Of a stretch of DNA of 64,000 nt, positions 16,655 to 24,725 are shown piece by piece. The DNA comes from Streptomyces mashuensis (GTDB lineage: Bacteria; Actinomycetota; Actinomycetes; Streptomycetales; Streptomycetaceae): contig NZ_BNBD01000001.1 of assembly GCF_014654785.1 (NCBI RefSeq), positions 806,001 to 870,000 on the forward strand. The letters are read 5' to 3'. The notes under the pieces were generated by a model. That model was given only the letters and a program-made list of their open reading frames with translations. It did no database searches and was not told the DNA's origin. The position numbers were made by a program, and so were the translations under genes. Every line of letters begins with the position of its first letter. The stretch's first letter is position 1.

Positions 16655-17749
16655 GTGAAGCTGTCGTTCCTCGACCGGCTGTACGAACAGCCGGGGCCCT
16701 GGGCCTCCGTCTACCTCGACACCTCCCGGGACGTCCGCGACCCCGAGAAGGCCCTCTCCCTGCGGTGGCGGCACCTGCGCGACGCCCTCGTCGCCGCGGG
16801 CGCGGACGACGACACCGTCGGCGCGCTGGGCGAGGTGATCGGCGCGGACCGCGAGGTGGCGGGCCGGCACGGCCAGGCGCTCTTCGCGGCGCGGGGGCGG
16901 CTCGTGCTCGTCGAGGAGCTGCCCGAGCCGCCCCCGCGCGACACGGCACGGTTCGGCCCGTTGCCGTACGCCCTGCCGCTGGCCGTGCAGTACGCGCCCG
17001 ACATCCCGTACGCGGCCGTCGCCCTGGAACGCCTTGCGGACGGGGCCGAGGAGGTCGTGGTGGAGGTGGAGAGCGGCCGCTGGCCGATGAGCCGGGTCGT
17101 GCCCGGCCCGTCCGACCTGTACCGCGTCGCCGCCGCCGACTGGGAGCAGGAGGCGCCGCACCTGGCCGGCCGGCTGGAGGAGCTGGCCGGCCGGGGCGAC
17201 GCCGAGGTGATCGTGGTGCGGGCCGACGCGGGCGACGAGTGGGCGCGCGGCGTGCTGGTGAACCGCCTGCCGCGGCGCGTGCGCGACCGCCTGCTCACCG
17301 TGCAGAGCGTCGCCACCGCCGAGGACGTGCCGCCCCGGCCGGGCGTCGGCCGCGCCCTCCTGGAGAACGAGCTGACCCGCCTCCTCGACGGCCGCTTCGC
17401 CGCCGCCGACCGCGGCCGGCTGGACCGCTACCGGGCCCAGCAGGCCCGCGAGCCCAGCGCGGCGGACGGCATGACCGCCGTCGTCGCCGCCCTGCACCGC
17501 GGCCGGGCCGACACCCTGCTGGTCAACGACCCCGTACGGCTGCCCGCCCGCGTCTGGGCCGGCGCCGAGCCCACCCAGCTCGCCCTGTCCGCGGAGGAAC
17601 TCCGCGCGGCACGGGCGACCGCCGTCCGCGAGGAGGCCGCGGAGGACGCCCTGCTGTGGGCCGCCGTCGGCACCGGCGCCGAACTGCTCGTGGTGCCGTC
17701 CGGCACGCTGACCCTGCGGGACGGCGCCGGGGTGCTGCTCCGCTACTGA
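16655..17749 (+). CDS. Rv2629/Vms1-family (baeRF) peptidyl-tRNA hydrolase-like protein
   Basis: The 364-residue product matches the actinobacterial Rv2629 family: an N-terminal LDRLYEQPGPWASVYLDTSRD, then YALPLAVQYAPDIPYAAVALER, EVIVVRADAGDEWARGVLVNRLPRRV, and a C-terminal RNase-E/eRF1-like portion ending ELLVVPSGTLTLRDGAGVLLRY. The family shares the Vms1/eRF1 release-factor fold and is tied to ribosome rescue and stress or hypoxia in mycobacteria. GTG 16655 is chosen for its GGAGG site; frames from 16610 or 16591 lack one. Its end overlaps the convergent deaminase by 7 bases. Confidence 0.82.
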   Translation: MKLSFLDRLYEQPGPWASVYLDTSRDVRDPEKALSLRWRHLRDALVAAGADDDTVGALGEVIGADREVAGRHGQALFAARGRLVLVEELPEPPPRDTARFGPLPYALPLAVQYAPDIPYAAVALERLADGAEEVVVEVESGRWPMSRVVPGPSDLYRVAAADWEQEAPHLAGRLEELAGRGDAEVIVVRADAGDEWARGVLVNRLPRRVRDRLLTVQSVATAEDVPPRPGVGRALLENELTRLLDGRFAAADRGRLDRYRAQQAREPSAADGMTAVVAALHRGRADTLLVNDPVRLPARVWAGAEPTQLALSAEELRAARATAVREEAAEDALLWAAVGTGAELLVVPSGTLTLRDGAGVLLRY

Positions 17750-18240
17750 ACCGGCGCGCCGGCCACGGAGCGGCGGCCGCCGTTGGCCTGCTGCCAGGAG
17801 CGGTAGACCGCCACGGCCTCCTCCCGCGGCTCGTACCGCATGGGCAGCCGGCGCTCGTCCCACGGCTTGGCGAACTCCTCGTAGAACGTCGCGAGTTCGA
17901 AATACTTCCGGTCGTCGACGTAGTGCGGTGCGTACGCCTCGCGGGTGGTCAGGAAGACCACCTCGTCGGGGGAGCAGTAGTAGAGCGAGCCCAGGCACAT
18001 CGGGCACGGGTGGGCCAGCACGTAGATGGTCGTGCCGGTCAGGTGCTCGGTGCCGAGCCGGGTGCACGCCTCACGGATGGCGAGTATCTCGGCGTGGGCG
18101 GTGGGATCGCCGGTCTGCGCCACCTTGTTGGCGCTCTCGGCGAGGACCTCGCCGTCCTTGACGACGACGGTCGCGAAGGGACGGCCGCCCTCGGCGACGT
18201 TGCGGCGGGCGAGGTCGATGGTGCGCTGGACGAAATCCAT
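17743..18240 (-). CDS. nucleoside deaminase, cytidine/guanine deaminase superfamily
   Basis: The 165-residue enzyme has the zinc motifs HAEILAIREA (HAE) and PCPMCLGS (PCxxC), with a FATVVVKDGEVLAE strand, as in guanine deaminases and TadA-like proteins. It hydrolytically deaminates a nucleobase or related amidine. The ATG at 18240 has a GGAG site. It is the third gene after cynT and cynS, 14 bases from cynS, so it is probably co-transcribed with the cyanate genes; that link is unusual and its meaning is not clear. Confidence 0.85.
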   Translation of the reverse strand: MDFVQRTIDLARRNVAEGGRPFATVVVKDGEVLAESANKVAQTGDPTAHAEILAIREACTRLGTEHLTGTTIYVLAHPCPMCLGSLYYCSPDEVVFLTTREAYAPHYVDDRKYFELATFYEEFAKPWDERRLPMRYEPREEAVAVYRSWQQANGGRRSVAGAPVQ

Positions 18241-18254
18241 GGCCGGCTCCGTGC

Positions 18255-18725
18255 TCAGAAGGGCTTGGTGGGCAGGTACTTGCCGTCGAGGGTGATGACG
18301 GCGCGCTCGCCGCCCTCGGGGTCGGCCACCTTCTTCACATCCAGCCGGAAGTTGATCGCCGAGATGATGCCGTCGCCGAACTGCTCGTGGACCAGCGCCT
18401 TGAGGGTGGTGCCGTAGACCTGGAGCATCTCGTGGAAGCGGTAGATCGTCGGGTCGGTGGGGATGCCGCCGGGGATCGAGCCGCGGGTGGGGACGGTCCG
18501 GAGCAGCAGCACCGCGTCCTCGTCGAGGCCGAGCAGCCCGGCGACGGCCCGGGCGGACGCCTCCGGGAGGGGGTGCTGGCCGAGGACGGCGGCGGTGGTG
18601 AAGGCGACGGACAGGCCGGCGGCGTCGGCGATCTGCTGCCAGGTGAGGTTCTTGCGGATCTTGGCCTCGACCGCGGCGTTGGCCAGGGTCTCGCGGGCGG
18701 TGGGGTCGAACTGTGCGTGCACCAC
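18255..18725 (-). CDS. cynS: cyanate hydratase (cyanase)
   Basis: The 156-residue product is a full-length cyanase: an N-terminal lambda-repressor-like helical domain ([29 protein letters not shown]) and the unique C-terminal active-site domain [38 protein letters not shown], holding the family's Arg, Glu and Ser active-site residues. It decomposes cyanate with bicarbonate to ammonia and carbon dioxide as a decamer. GTG 18725 is followed by a second GTG; AGGAG precedes both. It is downstream of cynT, which supplies bicarbonate. Confidence 0.95.
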   Translation of the reverse strand: MVHAQFDPTARETLANAAVEAKIRKNLTWQQIADAAGLSVAFTTAAVLGQHPLPEASARAVAGLLGLDEDAVLLLRTVPTRGSIPGGIPTDPTIYRFHEMLQVYGTTLKALVHEQFGDGIISAINFRLDVKKVADPEGGERAVITLDGKYLPTKPF

Positions 18726-18767
18726 GGGGTGCTCCTTTTCTTCGGGTGGTTTCGGGGAGTTCCGGGG

Positions 18768-19334
18768 TCAGGAATCCAGTTCCTCGACGGTCCCGGTCGG
18801 GATGTCGAAGAACCAGCCGCGCAGCCGCAGCGTGCCCTCGGCGAGGGCCCGGGCGACCGACGGGTGGGTGGCCAGGCTGGCCAGCTGGGCCCGGACGTTG
18901 GCACGCACCAGCGCGTCCACCGTGGCGGGCCGGGGGACACGGGCGGCGGACGCGTCGGCGTGCCGCAGCCAGCCGGCGACGGCCGGCGCGCCGGCCAGGT
19001 CGTGCCCCTCGGCGAGCGCCGTCATCGCGCCGCACGCCGAGTGGCCGCAGACCACGACCTCCCGCACGCCCAGCACCGACACCGCGTACTCGATGCTCGC
19101 CGCGACGCCGTCCGCGCCGGGGGTGTGGGCCGGCACGAGATTGCCGGCGGTCCGCACGACGAACAGCTCGCCGGGCTCGCAGCCGCAGATCAGCTCGGGC
19201 ACGACCCGGGCGTCGGAGCAGCCGACGAACAAGGTGTGCGGCGTGTGGTCCGTGGCCAGGCGGGCGAACAGGTCCGCCTTGGCCGGGAAGACGTCCCGCC
19301 GGAATCGCGCGACGCCCTCGGCGAGGTCTCGCAT
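18768..19334 (-). CDS. cynT: beta-class carbonic anhydrase
   Basis: A 188-residue beta carbonic anhydrase with CSDARV at 39-44 (zinc Cys 39, Asp 41, Arg 43) and HSACGAM from 98 (zinc His 98 and Cys 101). It recycles the carbon dioxide released by cyanase back to bicarbonate, preventing loss of the co-substrate. It is the first gene of the cynT-cynS-deaminase operon, divergent from a CynR-type regulator. Confidence 0.92.
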   Translation of the reverse strand: MRDLAEGVARFRRDVFPAKADLFARLATDHTPHTLFVGCSDARVVPELICGCEPGELFVVRTAGNLVPAHTPGADGVAASIEYAVSVLGVREVVVCGHSACGAMTALAEGHDLAGAPAVAGWLRHADASAARVPRPATVDALVRANVRAQLASLATHPSVARALAEGTLRLRGWFFDIPTGTVEELDS

Positions 19335-19446
19335 GGGTCACTCCCTTCGGTGGCCGCCCACCTCCGTGGGCCGGCAGAAACCACCCTGCACGACCTGCAC
19401 CTATAGCGTCCAAGACGTGGAACACATGCTTCCCATAGGTGCCGCC

Positions 19447-19452
19447 TATAAT
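19447..19452 (+). promoter_or_regulatory. TATAAT -10 of the cynR-type gene, leaderless
   Basis: A perfect TATAAT ends 7 bases before ATG 19460, so the regulator mRNA likely starts at its own ATG. Related CTATAG at 19400-19405 faces the cynT side. No good -35 is visible on either side, in keeping with a LysR-controlled divergent promoter. Confidence 0.55.
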
Positions 19453-19459
19453 GGTCCTC

Positions 19460-20371
19460 ATGGCTCTGGAACTGCGTCATCTGCGCTATCTGCTCGCCGT
19501 CGCCGAGCACGGCAGCTTCACCCGCGCCGCCGAGGACCTCCACCTGTCCCAGCCCACGCTGTCCCAGCAGGTCAAACAGCTGGAGCGGGCCCTGGGCGTC
19601 CAGCTCCTCGACCGCTCCGGGCGCACCGTGCGGCTCACCGACGCCGGCGAGGTCTACGCCGGTCACGCCCGCCGCGCGCTGCGCGACCTGGCCGCCGCGG
19701 AACGCGCCGTCCACGACGTGCTGGACCTCTCCCGCGGCCACCTGCGGCTGGGCGTCACGCCCACCTTCACCGCCTACCTCGTGGGCCCGCTCGCCGCCGC
19801 GCTGCACACCCGGCACCCCGGCATCGGCCTCACCGTCCGGGAAGCGACCCAGGACCGCATCGAAACAGCCCTGCTCGCCGACGAACTCGACCTCGGCATC
19901 GCCTTCGCCGGCCCCCACCTGCCCGGCACCGAGGCCACCGCCCTGTTCACGGAGACGCTCAGCCTCGTCACCGGCACGCCCCCCGACGCCACCACCACCG
20001 CCCCGGAACCGCTACCGGTCCACGCCCTCGAGGACCGGCAACTCGCGCTCCTCAGCGGTGACTTCGCCACCCGCGGCCACATCGACGCCTACCTCGCCCG
20101 CCACGGGGCCGCCCCCCGCATCGCGGTCGAGGCCAACTCGGTGCAGGCCCTCACCGAGATCGTCCGGCGCACGTCCGTGGCCACCGTGCTGCCCGACGCC
20201 ATCACCGACGACCACCCCGCCCTGACGCCCGTCCCCCTGGACCCGCCCCTCCCGGTCCGCACGGTCGTCCTGCTGCGGCGCGAGGGCGCGTACCACAGCG
20301 CCGCGTCCCGCGCCTTCACCCGGCTCGTCCGCGAGCTGGTACGGGAGCGGGGCTACGCCCCGGCGACCTGA
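19460..20371 (+). CDS. cynR: LysR-family regulator, CynR-type
   Basis: A 303-residue LysR regulator with an N-terminal winged helix (ELRHLRYLLAVAEHGSFTRAAEDLHLSQPTLSQQVKQLERALG) and a periplasmic-binding-protein-like effector domain from about residue 90. It is divergent from cynT-cynS, the arrangement of CynR in other bacteria, where cyanate is the co-inducer. ATG 19460 is preferred to 19451 or 19439 because it lies at the expected transcription start after TATAAT. The functional name rests on context. Confidence 0.85.
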   Translation: MALELRHLRYLLAVAEHGSFTRAAEDLHLSQPTLSQQVKQLERALGVQLLDRSGRTVRLTDAGEVYAGHARRALRDLAAAERAVHDVLDLSRGHLRLGVTPTFTAYLVGPLAAALHTRHPGIGLTVREATQDRIETALLADELDLGIAFAGPHLPGTEATALFTETLSLVTGTPPDATTTAPEPLPVHALEDRQLALLSGDFATRGHIDAYLARHGAAPRIAVEANSVQALTEIVRRTSVATVLPDAITDDHPALTPVPLDPPLPVRTVVLLRREGAYHSAASRAFTRLVRELVRERGYAPAT

Positions 20372-20393
20372 CGCCCGCACGGGGCCCGGCGCG

Positions 20394-20939
20394 TCAGTTC
20401 TCCACCGTCTGCACCTGCGGCGGGTGGCCGTTCCACGTCACGAACACCGACGACGTCCGGGCGCCCGCCACGAAGTCCACCCGGATCCAGGCCGCTTGCG
20501 TCCACACCCGCATCTGCCGGCCCTCGTCGGGCGTCGCCGACACCAGCGTGGCCGAGGCCCCGCCTACGTCGAAGACCGCCCGGCCGCCCTTGACCACGTA
20601 ACTGCGCACCCCACCCGAGGCAGCCGCCGTGAAGGACCCCTCCGGTGGCGCGGCGGGGACCGGCGAGGCCGACGGCGAGGGCGGCGCCGGCGACGGCGTC
20701 AGGGACGGGGACGCGGACGGCGCCGGCGATCCTGCGGTGCCCGGCGCGCCGGCCGTCGCCACGGTCGCCACGGCCGCCGGGGACGACGGCGCCGCCCGGC
20801 CGATCGGCAGCGCGCGCGGCGGTTCGTACGCCGTGCCCGTGAGCACCGTCCGTACCCCGTACCAGGACACCGCCGTCGCGGCGCCCGTCGCCAGCACCCA
20901 CGCCAGTGCCGGCACCACACCTCGCCTCATGCGTCTCAT
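20394..20939 (-). CDS. membrane-anchored protein with Pro/Ser linker
   Basis: The 181-residue protein has a basic start (MRRMRR), one hydrophobic segment at about 8-34, a low-complexity Ala/Pro/Ser linker at about 50-100 and a compact C-terminal domain of about 75 residues (SGGVRSYVVKGGRAVFDVGGASATLVSATPDEG...WIRVDFVAG...SSVFVTWNGHPPQVQTVE). It is likely an extracytoplasmic domain tethered to the membrane or released. Its start is 33 bases from the divergent response regulator gene, so it could be a target or sensor partner of that system. Function unknown. Confidence 0.75.
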   Translation of the reverse strand: MRRMRRGVVPALAWVLATGAATAVSWYGVRTVLTGTAYEPPRALPIGRAAPSSPAAVATVATAGAPGTAGSPAPSASPSLTPSPAPPSPSASPVPAAPPEGSFTAAASGGVRSYVVKGGRAVFDVGGASATLVSATPDEGRQMRVWTQAAWIRVDFVAGARTSSVFVTWNGHPPQVQTVEN

Positions 20940-20972
20940 CCTGCCTCACCCGTATGGCGTACGGTGCGGCCC

Positions 20973-21698
20973 ATGGCAAGACTGCTCGTCGTGGAGGACG
21001 ACCCGTTCGTCCGCTCCGCCCTCATCCGGCAACTCACCGAGGCGTCCCACACCGTACGCAGCGTCGGCACCGCCCTGGAGGCACTGCGCGAGGTCGCCCA
21101 GGTCGGCTTCGACGCCGTCGTCCTGGACCTCGGCCTGCCCGACCTCGACGGGGCCCAGGCCCTGAAGATGCTGCGCGGCATCACCGACGTCCCCGTCGTC
21201 GTCGCCACCGCCCGCGACGACGAGGCCGAGATCGTCCGGCTGCTCACCGACGGCGCCGACGACTACCTCGTCAAACCCTTCTCCGCCGCCCACCTGACCG
21301 CCCGCATCACCGCCGTCCTGCGCCGCGCCGGCTGCCGCACGGAACGGGGCGGCGGCACCGCCGGGGAGCCGCTGCCCGAACGCGTGCTGGAGGTGGGCGG
21401 CCTCCGCGTCGACCCGCTGCGCCGCCACGCCCAACTGGACGGACAGCCGCTGGAGCTGACCCGGCGCGAGTTCGACCTGTTGGCGTACCTGGCCGCCCGG
21501 CCGGGCGTCGTCGTCCCGCGCAAGGAGCTCCTCGCCGAGGTCTGGCACCAGTCCTACGGCGACGACCAGACCATCGACGTCCACCTGTCCTGGCTGCGCC
21601 GCAAGCTGGGCGAGACCGCCGCCCGGCCGCGCTACCTGCACACCCTGCGCGGCGTCGGCGTGAAGCTGGAGGCGCCCGGGGAGCACCCCACGGCATGA
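20973..21698 (+). CDS. OmpR/PhoB-type response regulator
   Basis: A 241-residue regulator: receiver domain with Asp-Asp at 9-10, phospho-acceptor Asp 52 (VVLDLGLPD), Thr in VATARDD and Lys 101 (LVKPFS); then a winged-helix DNA-binding domain at about 135-235 with the LTRREFDLLAYLAARPGVVVPRKELLAEVW signature. A TACGGT hexamer at 20960-20965 sits 7 bases before the ATG, so the mRNA may be leaderless. It overlaps the kinase gene by ATGA. Confidence 0.92.
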   Translation: MARLLVVEDDPFVRSALIRQLTEASHTVRSVGTALEALREVAQVGFDAVVLDLGLPDLDGAQALKMLRGITDVPVVVATARDDEAEIVRLLTDGADDYLVKPFSAAHLTARITAVLRRAGCRTERGGGTAGEPLPERVLEVGGLRVDPLRRHAQLDGQPLELTRREFDLLAYLAARPGVVVPRKELLAEVWHQSYGDDQTIDVHLSWLRRKLGETAARPRYLHTLRGVGVKLEAPGEHPTA

Positions 21699-23113
21699 GA
21701 GGCATGCGATGGGCCCTGGTCAAGGTCTCGCTCGCGGGCACCGTGATGGTCGTGCTGGCCTTCGCCGTGCCGCTCGGACTCGTCGTCAAGGAACTCGCCC
21801 GCGACCGGGCCTTCGCCGACGCGGAGCGGCAGGCCGCCCAGATCCGGCCGGCGCTCGCCATCACCACCGACCGCGCCCAGCTCGAACGCGCCGTCGCCAG
21901 CACGCAGGCCGGCGAGACCGGGCGGCTCGCCGTGCACGTCCCCCGCACCGCCGACGGCCCGCACGAGGCGTACGCCGTCGGCCGGCCCCGGGCGGACCTG
22001 CGCGCCGTGGCGGCTGCCCGCCGCGGCCGCTCCCTCGTCGCCGCCGTGCCCGGCGGGTACGCGCTCCTCCAGCCGACCGCCCTCGACCCCGAGGCGTTCG
22101 CCGTCGTCGAGGTGTACGTGCCGCACGACGCCGTCGACAACGGCGTCACCACCTCCTGGATGATCCTCACCGGTGTCGGGCTGGCCCTCGTCGCCGGCTC
22201 CGTCGCCACCGCCGACCGCCTCGGCCAGCGCCTCGTCCGCCCCGCCGAACGCCTCGCCAGGGCCGCCGTGGAGCTGGGCGAGGGCCGGCTGGGCGTCCGC
22301 GTCCGCGAGGACGGCCCCGCCGAACTCCGCGCCGCCGCCGTCGCCTTCAACTCCATGGCCGACGACATCGTCCAGCTGCTCGCCGCCGAACGGGAACTCG
22401 CCGCCGACCTCTCGCACCGGCTGCGCACCCCGCTCACCGTGCTCCGCCTCAACGCCGCCTCGCTCGGCGACGGCCCGGCAGCCGACCAGACCCGCGCCGC
22501 CGTCGACCAGCTGGAACGCGAGGTGGACCAGCTGATCCGCACCGCCCGCGAGGAGAGCCGCAGCAAGCCGCAGCCCGTGCTCGGCTGCGACGCGAGCGAG
22601 GTGATCCGCGACCGCATGGCCTTCTGGTCCGCGCTGGCCGAGGACGAGGGCCGCACCGTGCGGCTCGCCGGCACCGGCACCCCCGTCCGCGTCCCCGTCG
22701 CCCGCGCCGACCTCGTCGCCGCCCTGGACGCCATGCTCGGCAACGTCTTCCGGCACACCCCGGAGGGCACCGGCTTCGCCGTGGACGTCCACCACAGCAA
22801 GGACGCCGTGATCGTGCTCGTCTCCGACGCCGGGCCCGGCATCGCCGACCCCGGCGCCGCACTGCGCCGCGGCCACGGCGCCGGCGGCGCCGGGTCGACG
22901 GGCCTGGGCCTGGACATCGTGCGCCGGGTCGCCGAGTCCACCGGCGGCGACGTACGGATCGGGCGGTCGGTGCTCGGCGGCGCCGAGGTGCGGGTGTGGC
23001 TGTCGCTCACGGGCGGCGCGCGCCCCCGCCGCCGGCCCCGGCGCGGCCGGGCACGCTCCCTGACGGCCCGGCTCCGACGCCCCGTCATTAACCGTCACCG
23101 ATGCGATCCTTAA
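21695..23113 (+). CDS. two-component sensor histidine kinase
   Basis: The 472-residue kinase has two membrane helices (about 8-30 and 153-172) around a roughly 120-residue extracellular sensor, a HAMP domain, a DHp domain with His 241 in ADLSHRLRTPLT, and an ATPase domain with LGNVFRHTPEG (N box), DAGPGIAD (G1) and GSTGLGLDIV (G2). The tail is strongly basic. The start overlaps the regulator stop (ATGA), so they form a cognate pair. The signal is unknown; the next gene is a chitinase and the divergent gene encodes a surface-anchored protein. Confidence 0.92.
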   Translation: MRGMRWALVKVSLAGTVMVVLAFAVPLGLVVKELARDRAFADAERQAAQIRPALAITTDRAQLERAVASTQAGETGRLAVHVPRTADGPHEAYAVGRPRADLRAVAAARRGRSLVAAVPGGYALLQPTALDPEAFAVVEVYVPHDAVDNGVTTSWMILTGVGLALVAGSVATADRLGQRLVRPAERLARAAVELGEGRLGVRVREDGPAELRAAAVAFNSMADDIVQLLAAERELAADLSHRLRTPLTVLRLNAASLGDGPAADQTRAAVDQLEREVDQLIRTAREESRSKPQPVLGCDASEVIRDRMAFWSALAEDEGRTVRLAGTGTPVRVPVARADLVAALDAMLGNVFRHTPEGTGFAVDVHHSKDAVIVLVSDAGPGIADPGAALRRGHGAGGAGSTGLGLDIVRRVAESTGGDVRIGRSVLGGAEVRVWLSLTGGARPRRRPRRGRARSLTARLRRPVINRHRCDP

Positions 23114-23221
23114 GGGCGTCATAAGAACCCGCGCCCGGGCCCCGATCGGGCGATTCGTCCCTTTCGCTGTCGCTAGCGTGCCGTCGTGTCGTCCCCCCGA
23201 ACGAGAACAGGCAGGCACGCG

Positions 23222-24637
23222 ATGGGTTCCTCCGCACACCGCCGGCGCACCGGCCGCAGGACGAAGGCGGCCGGTGCCGTCCTCGCCGCGGCGATCGCGA
23301 CGGCCGCCGCCCTCACCCTCACCGGTACGGCCCAGGCGGCGTCCGTCGGCGCGGACTTCTCCACCACCAGCAGCTGGTCGGGCGGCTACACCGGGCAGTA
23401 CGTCGTGACGAACGGCACCGGACACGAAGTGCGGGGCTGGAAGCTGACGTTCGACCTCCCGGAGGGCGCACGGATCACGTCGCTGTGGAACGGCCGCCAC
23501 ACCGTGAGCGGCCGCAGCGTCACCGTCGAGCCGGAGAGCTGGAACGCCACCCTCGCGCCCGGCGCCTCGGCGGCCGTCGGGTTCGTCGTCGGCGGACCGG
23601 GCACCGCACCCACCAACTGCCGCATCGACGGGGCGAAGTGCTCCGTCGACCGGAACCCGGAACCGCGGCCCACGCAGCAGCCCACCGGCCGGCCCACGCA
23701 GCAGCCCACGGGGCAGCCCACCGGGCAGCCCGGCGGTGCCGCCGCCCGCTTCGCCCCCTACGTCGACACCTCCCTCTACCCGGCGTTCGACCTGACGGCG
23801 GCCGCGGAGAAGACGGGCGTGAAGCACTACACCCTCGCCTTCGTCACCTCCGGCGGCGGCTGCACGCCCAAGTGGGGCGGGGTCACCGACCTCGGCAACG
23901 ACGCCGTGGCGGCGCAGATAGGCAAGCTGCGGGCGGCCGGAGGTGACGTCCGCGTCTCCTTCGGCGGCGCCGCAGGATCCGAACTGGGCCTCACCTGCTC
24001 CTCCGTGGACGAGCTGGCGGCCGCCTACGGCAAGGTGGTCGACACCTACCGGCTCACCAAGGCCGACTTCGACATCGAGGGCGGCGCACTGCCCGACACC
24101 GCCGCCAACACCCGGCGCGCCAAGGCCATCGCCCGGCTCCAGCAGCAGCACCCGGGCCTGGACGTGTCCTTCACCCTGCCGGTGATGCCGACCGGCCTCA
24201 CCCAGGCCGGCGTCGACCTCGTCGCGAACGCGAAGCAGAACGGTGTCGCCGTCTCGTCCGTCAACGTCATGGCGATGGACTACGGCGCGTCGTTCAACGG
24301 CGACATGGGCCAGTACGCGATCGACGCCGCCACCGCCACGCAGCGCCAGATCAAGGGCGTGCTGGGACTGGGCGACGCGGCCGCGTGGAAGGCTGTGGCG
24401 GTCACCCCGATGATCGGCGTCAACGACGTGGCGAGCGAGGTCTTCACCGTGCAGAACGCGACCCGGCTCGCCGCGTTCGCCCGCGAGAAGGGCCTGGGCT
24501 GGCTGTCCATGTGGTCCGCGACCCGCGACAAGCCGTGCCCCGGCGGCCCGCAGAACTCCGCGTCCGCGACCTGCAGCTCCATCCAGCAGGACGCGTTCGC
24601 CTTCACCAAGGCGTTCGCCGCCGCCCAGCGCGGCTGA
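23222..24637 (+). CDS. secreted GH18 chitinase with N-terminal CBM2
   Basis: The product (about 471 residues) has a Sec signal peptide ending at AQA-A, a family-2 carbohydrate-binding module (about 40-135: SWSGGYTGQYVVTNGTGHEVRGWKLTFDLP...), a Pro/Thr/Gln repeat linker (QPTG/RPTQ units) and a GH18 barrel with FDIEGG as the catalytic motif (Asp-x-Glu of DxxDxDxE). It hydrolyses chitin outside the cell. ATG 23222 gives a standard signal peptide; GTG 23186 would add 12 residues and sits 7 bases after a TAGCGT -10, so a leaderless longer form is possible. It precedes a chitin-type LPMO. Confidence 0.9.
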   Translation: MGSSAHRRRTGRRTKAAGAVLAAAIATAAALTLTGTAQAASVGADFSTTSSWSGGYTGQYVVTNGTGHEVRGWKLTFDLPEGARITSLWNGRHTVSGRSVTVEPESWNATLAPGASAAVGFVVGGPGTAPTNCRIDGAKCSVDRNPEPRPTQQPTGRPTQQPTGQPTGQPGGAAARFAPYVDTSLYPAFDLTAAAEKTGVKHYTLAFVTSGGGCTPKWGGVTDLGNDAVAAQIGKLRAAGGDVRVSFGGAAGSELGLTCSSVDELAAAYGKVVDTYRLTKADFDIEGGALPDTAANTRRAKAIARLQQQHPGLDVSFTLPVMPTGLTQAGVDLVANAKQNGVAVSSVNVMAMDYGASFNGDMGQYAIDAATATQRQIKGVLGLGDAAAWKAVAVTPMIGVNDVASEVFTVQNATRLAAFAREKGLGWLSMWSATRDKPCPGGPQNSASATCSSIQQDAFAFTKAFAAAQRG

Positions 24638-24651
24638 CGCCCCCGCAGACC

Positions 24652-24696
24652 GCCCCGCACGCCGGCGACCCCCCACCACGAGCCGGCGTGCGGGGC
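24652..24696. terminator. 15-base perfect hairpin between chitinase and LPMO
   Basis: GCCCCGCACGCCGGC at 24652-24666 pairs perfectly with 24682-24696 across a 15-base loop. It lies directly after the chitinase stop and 29 bases before the LPMO start, so it may end or attenuate the chitinase transcript. Confidence 0.65.
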
Positions 24697-24725
24697 ACCC
24701 CCACCCCCACCCAAGGAGCACCCCC

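Noticed and set aside
23665..23740. Short CAGCCCACCGG-like repeats as a CRISPR or regulatory repeat
   Set aside because: They encode the Pro/Thr/Gln linker of the chitinase and are in-frame codon repeats.
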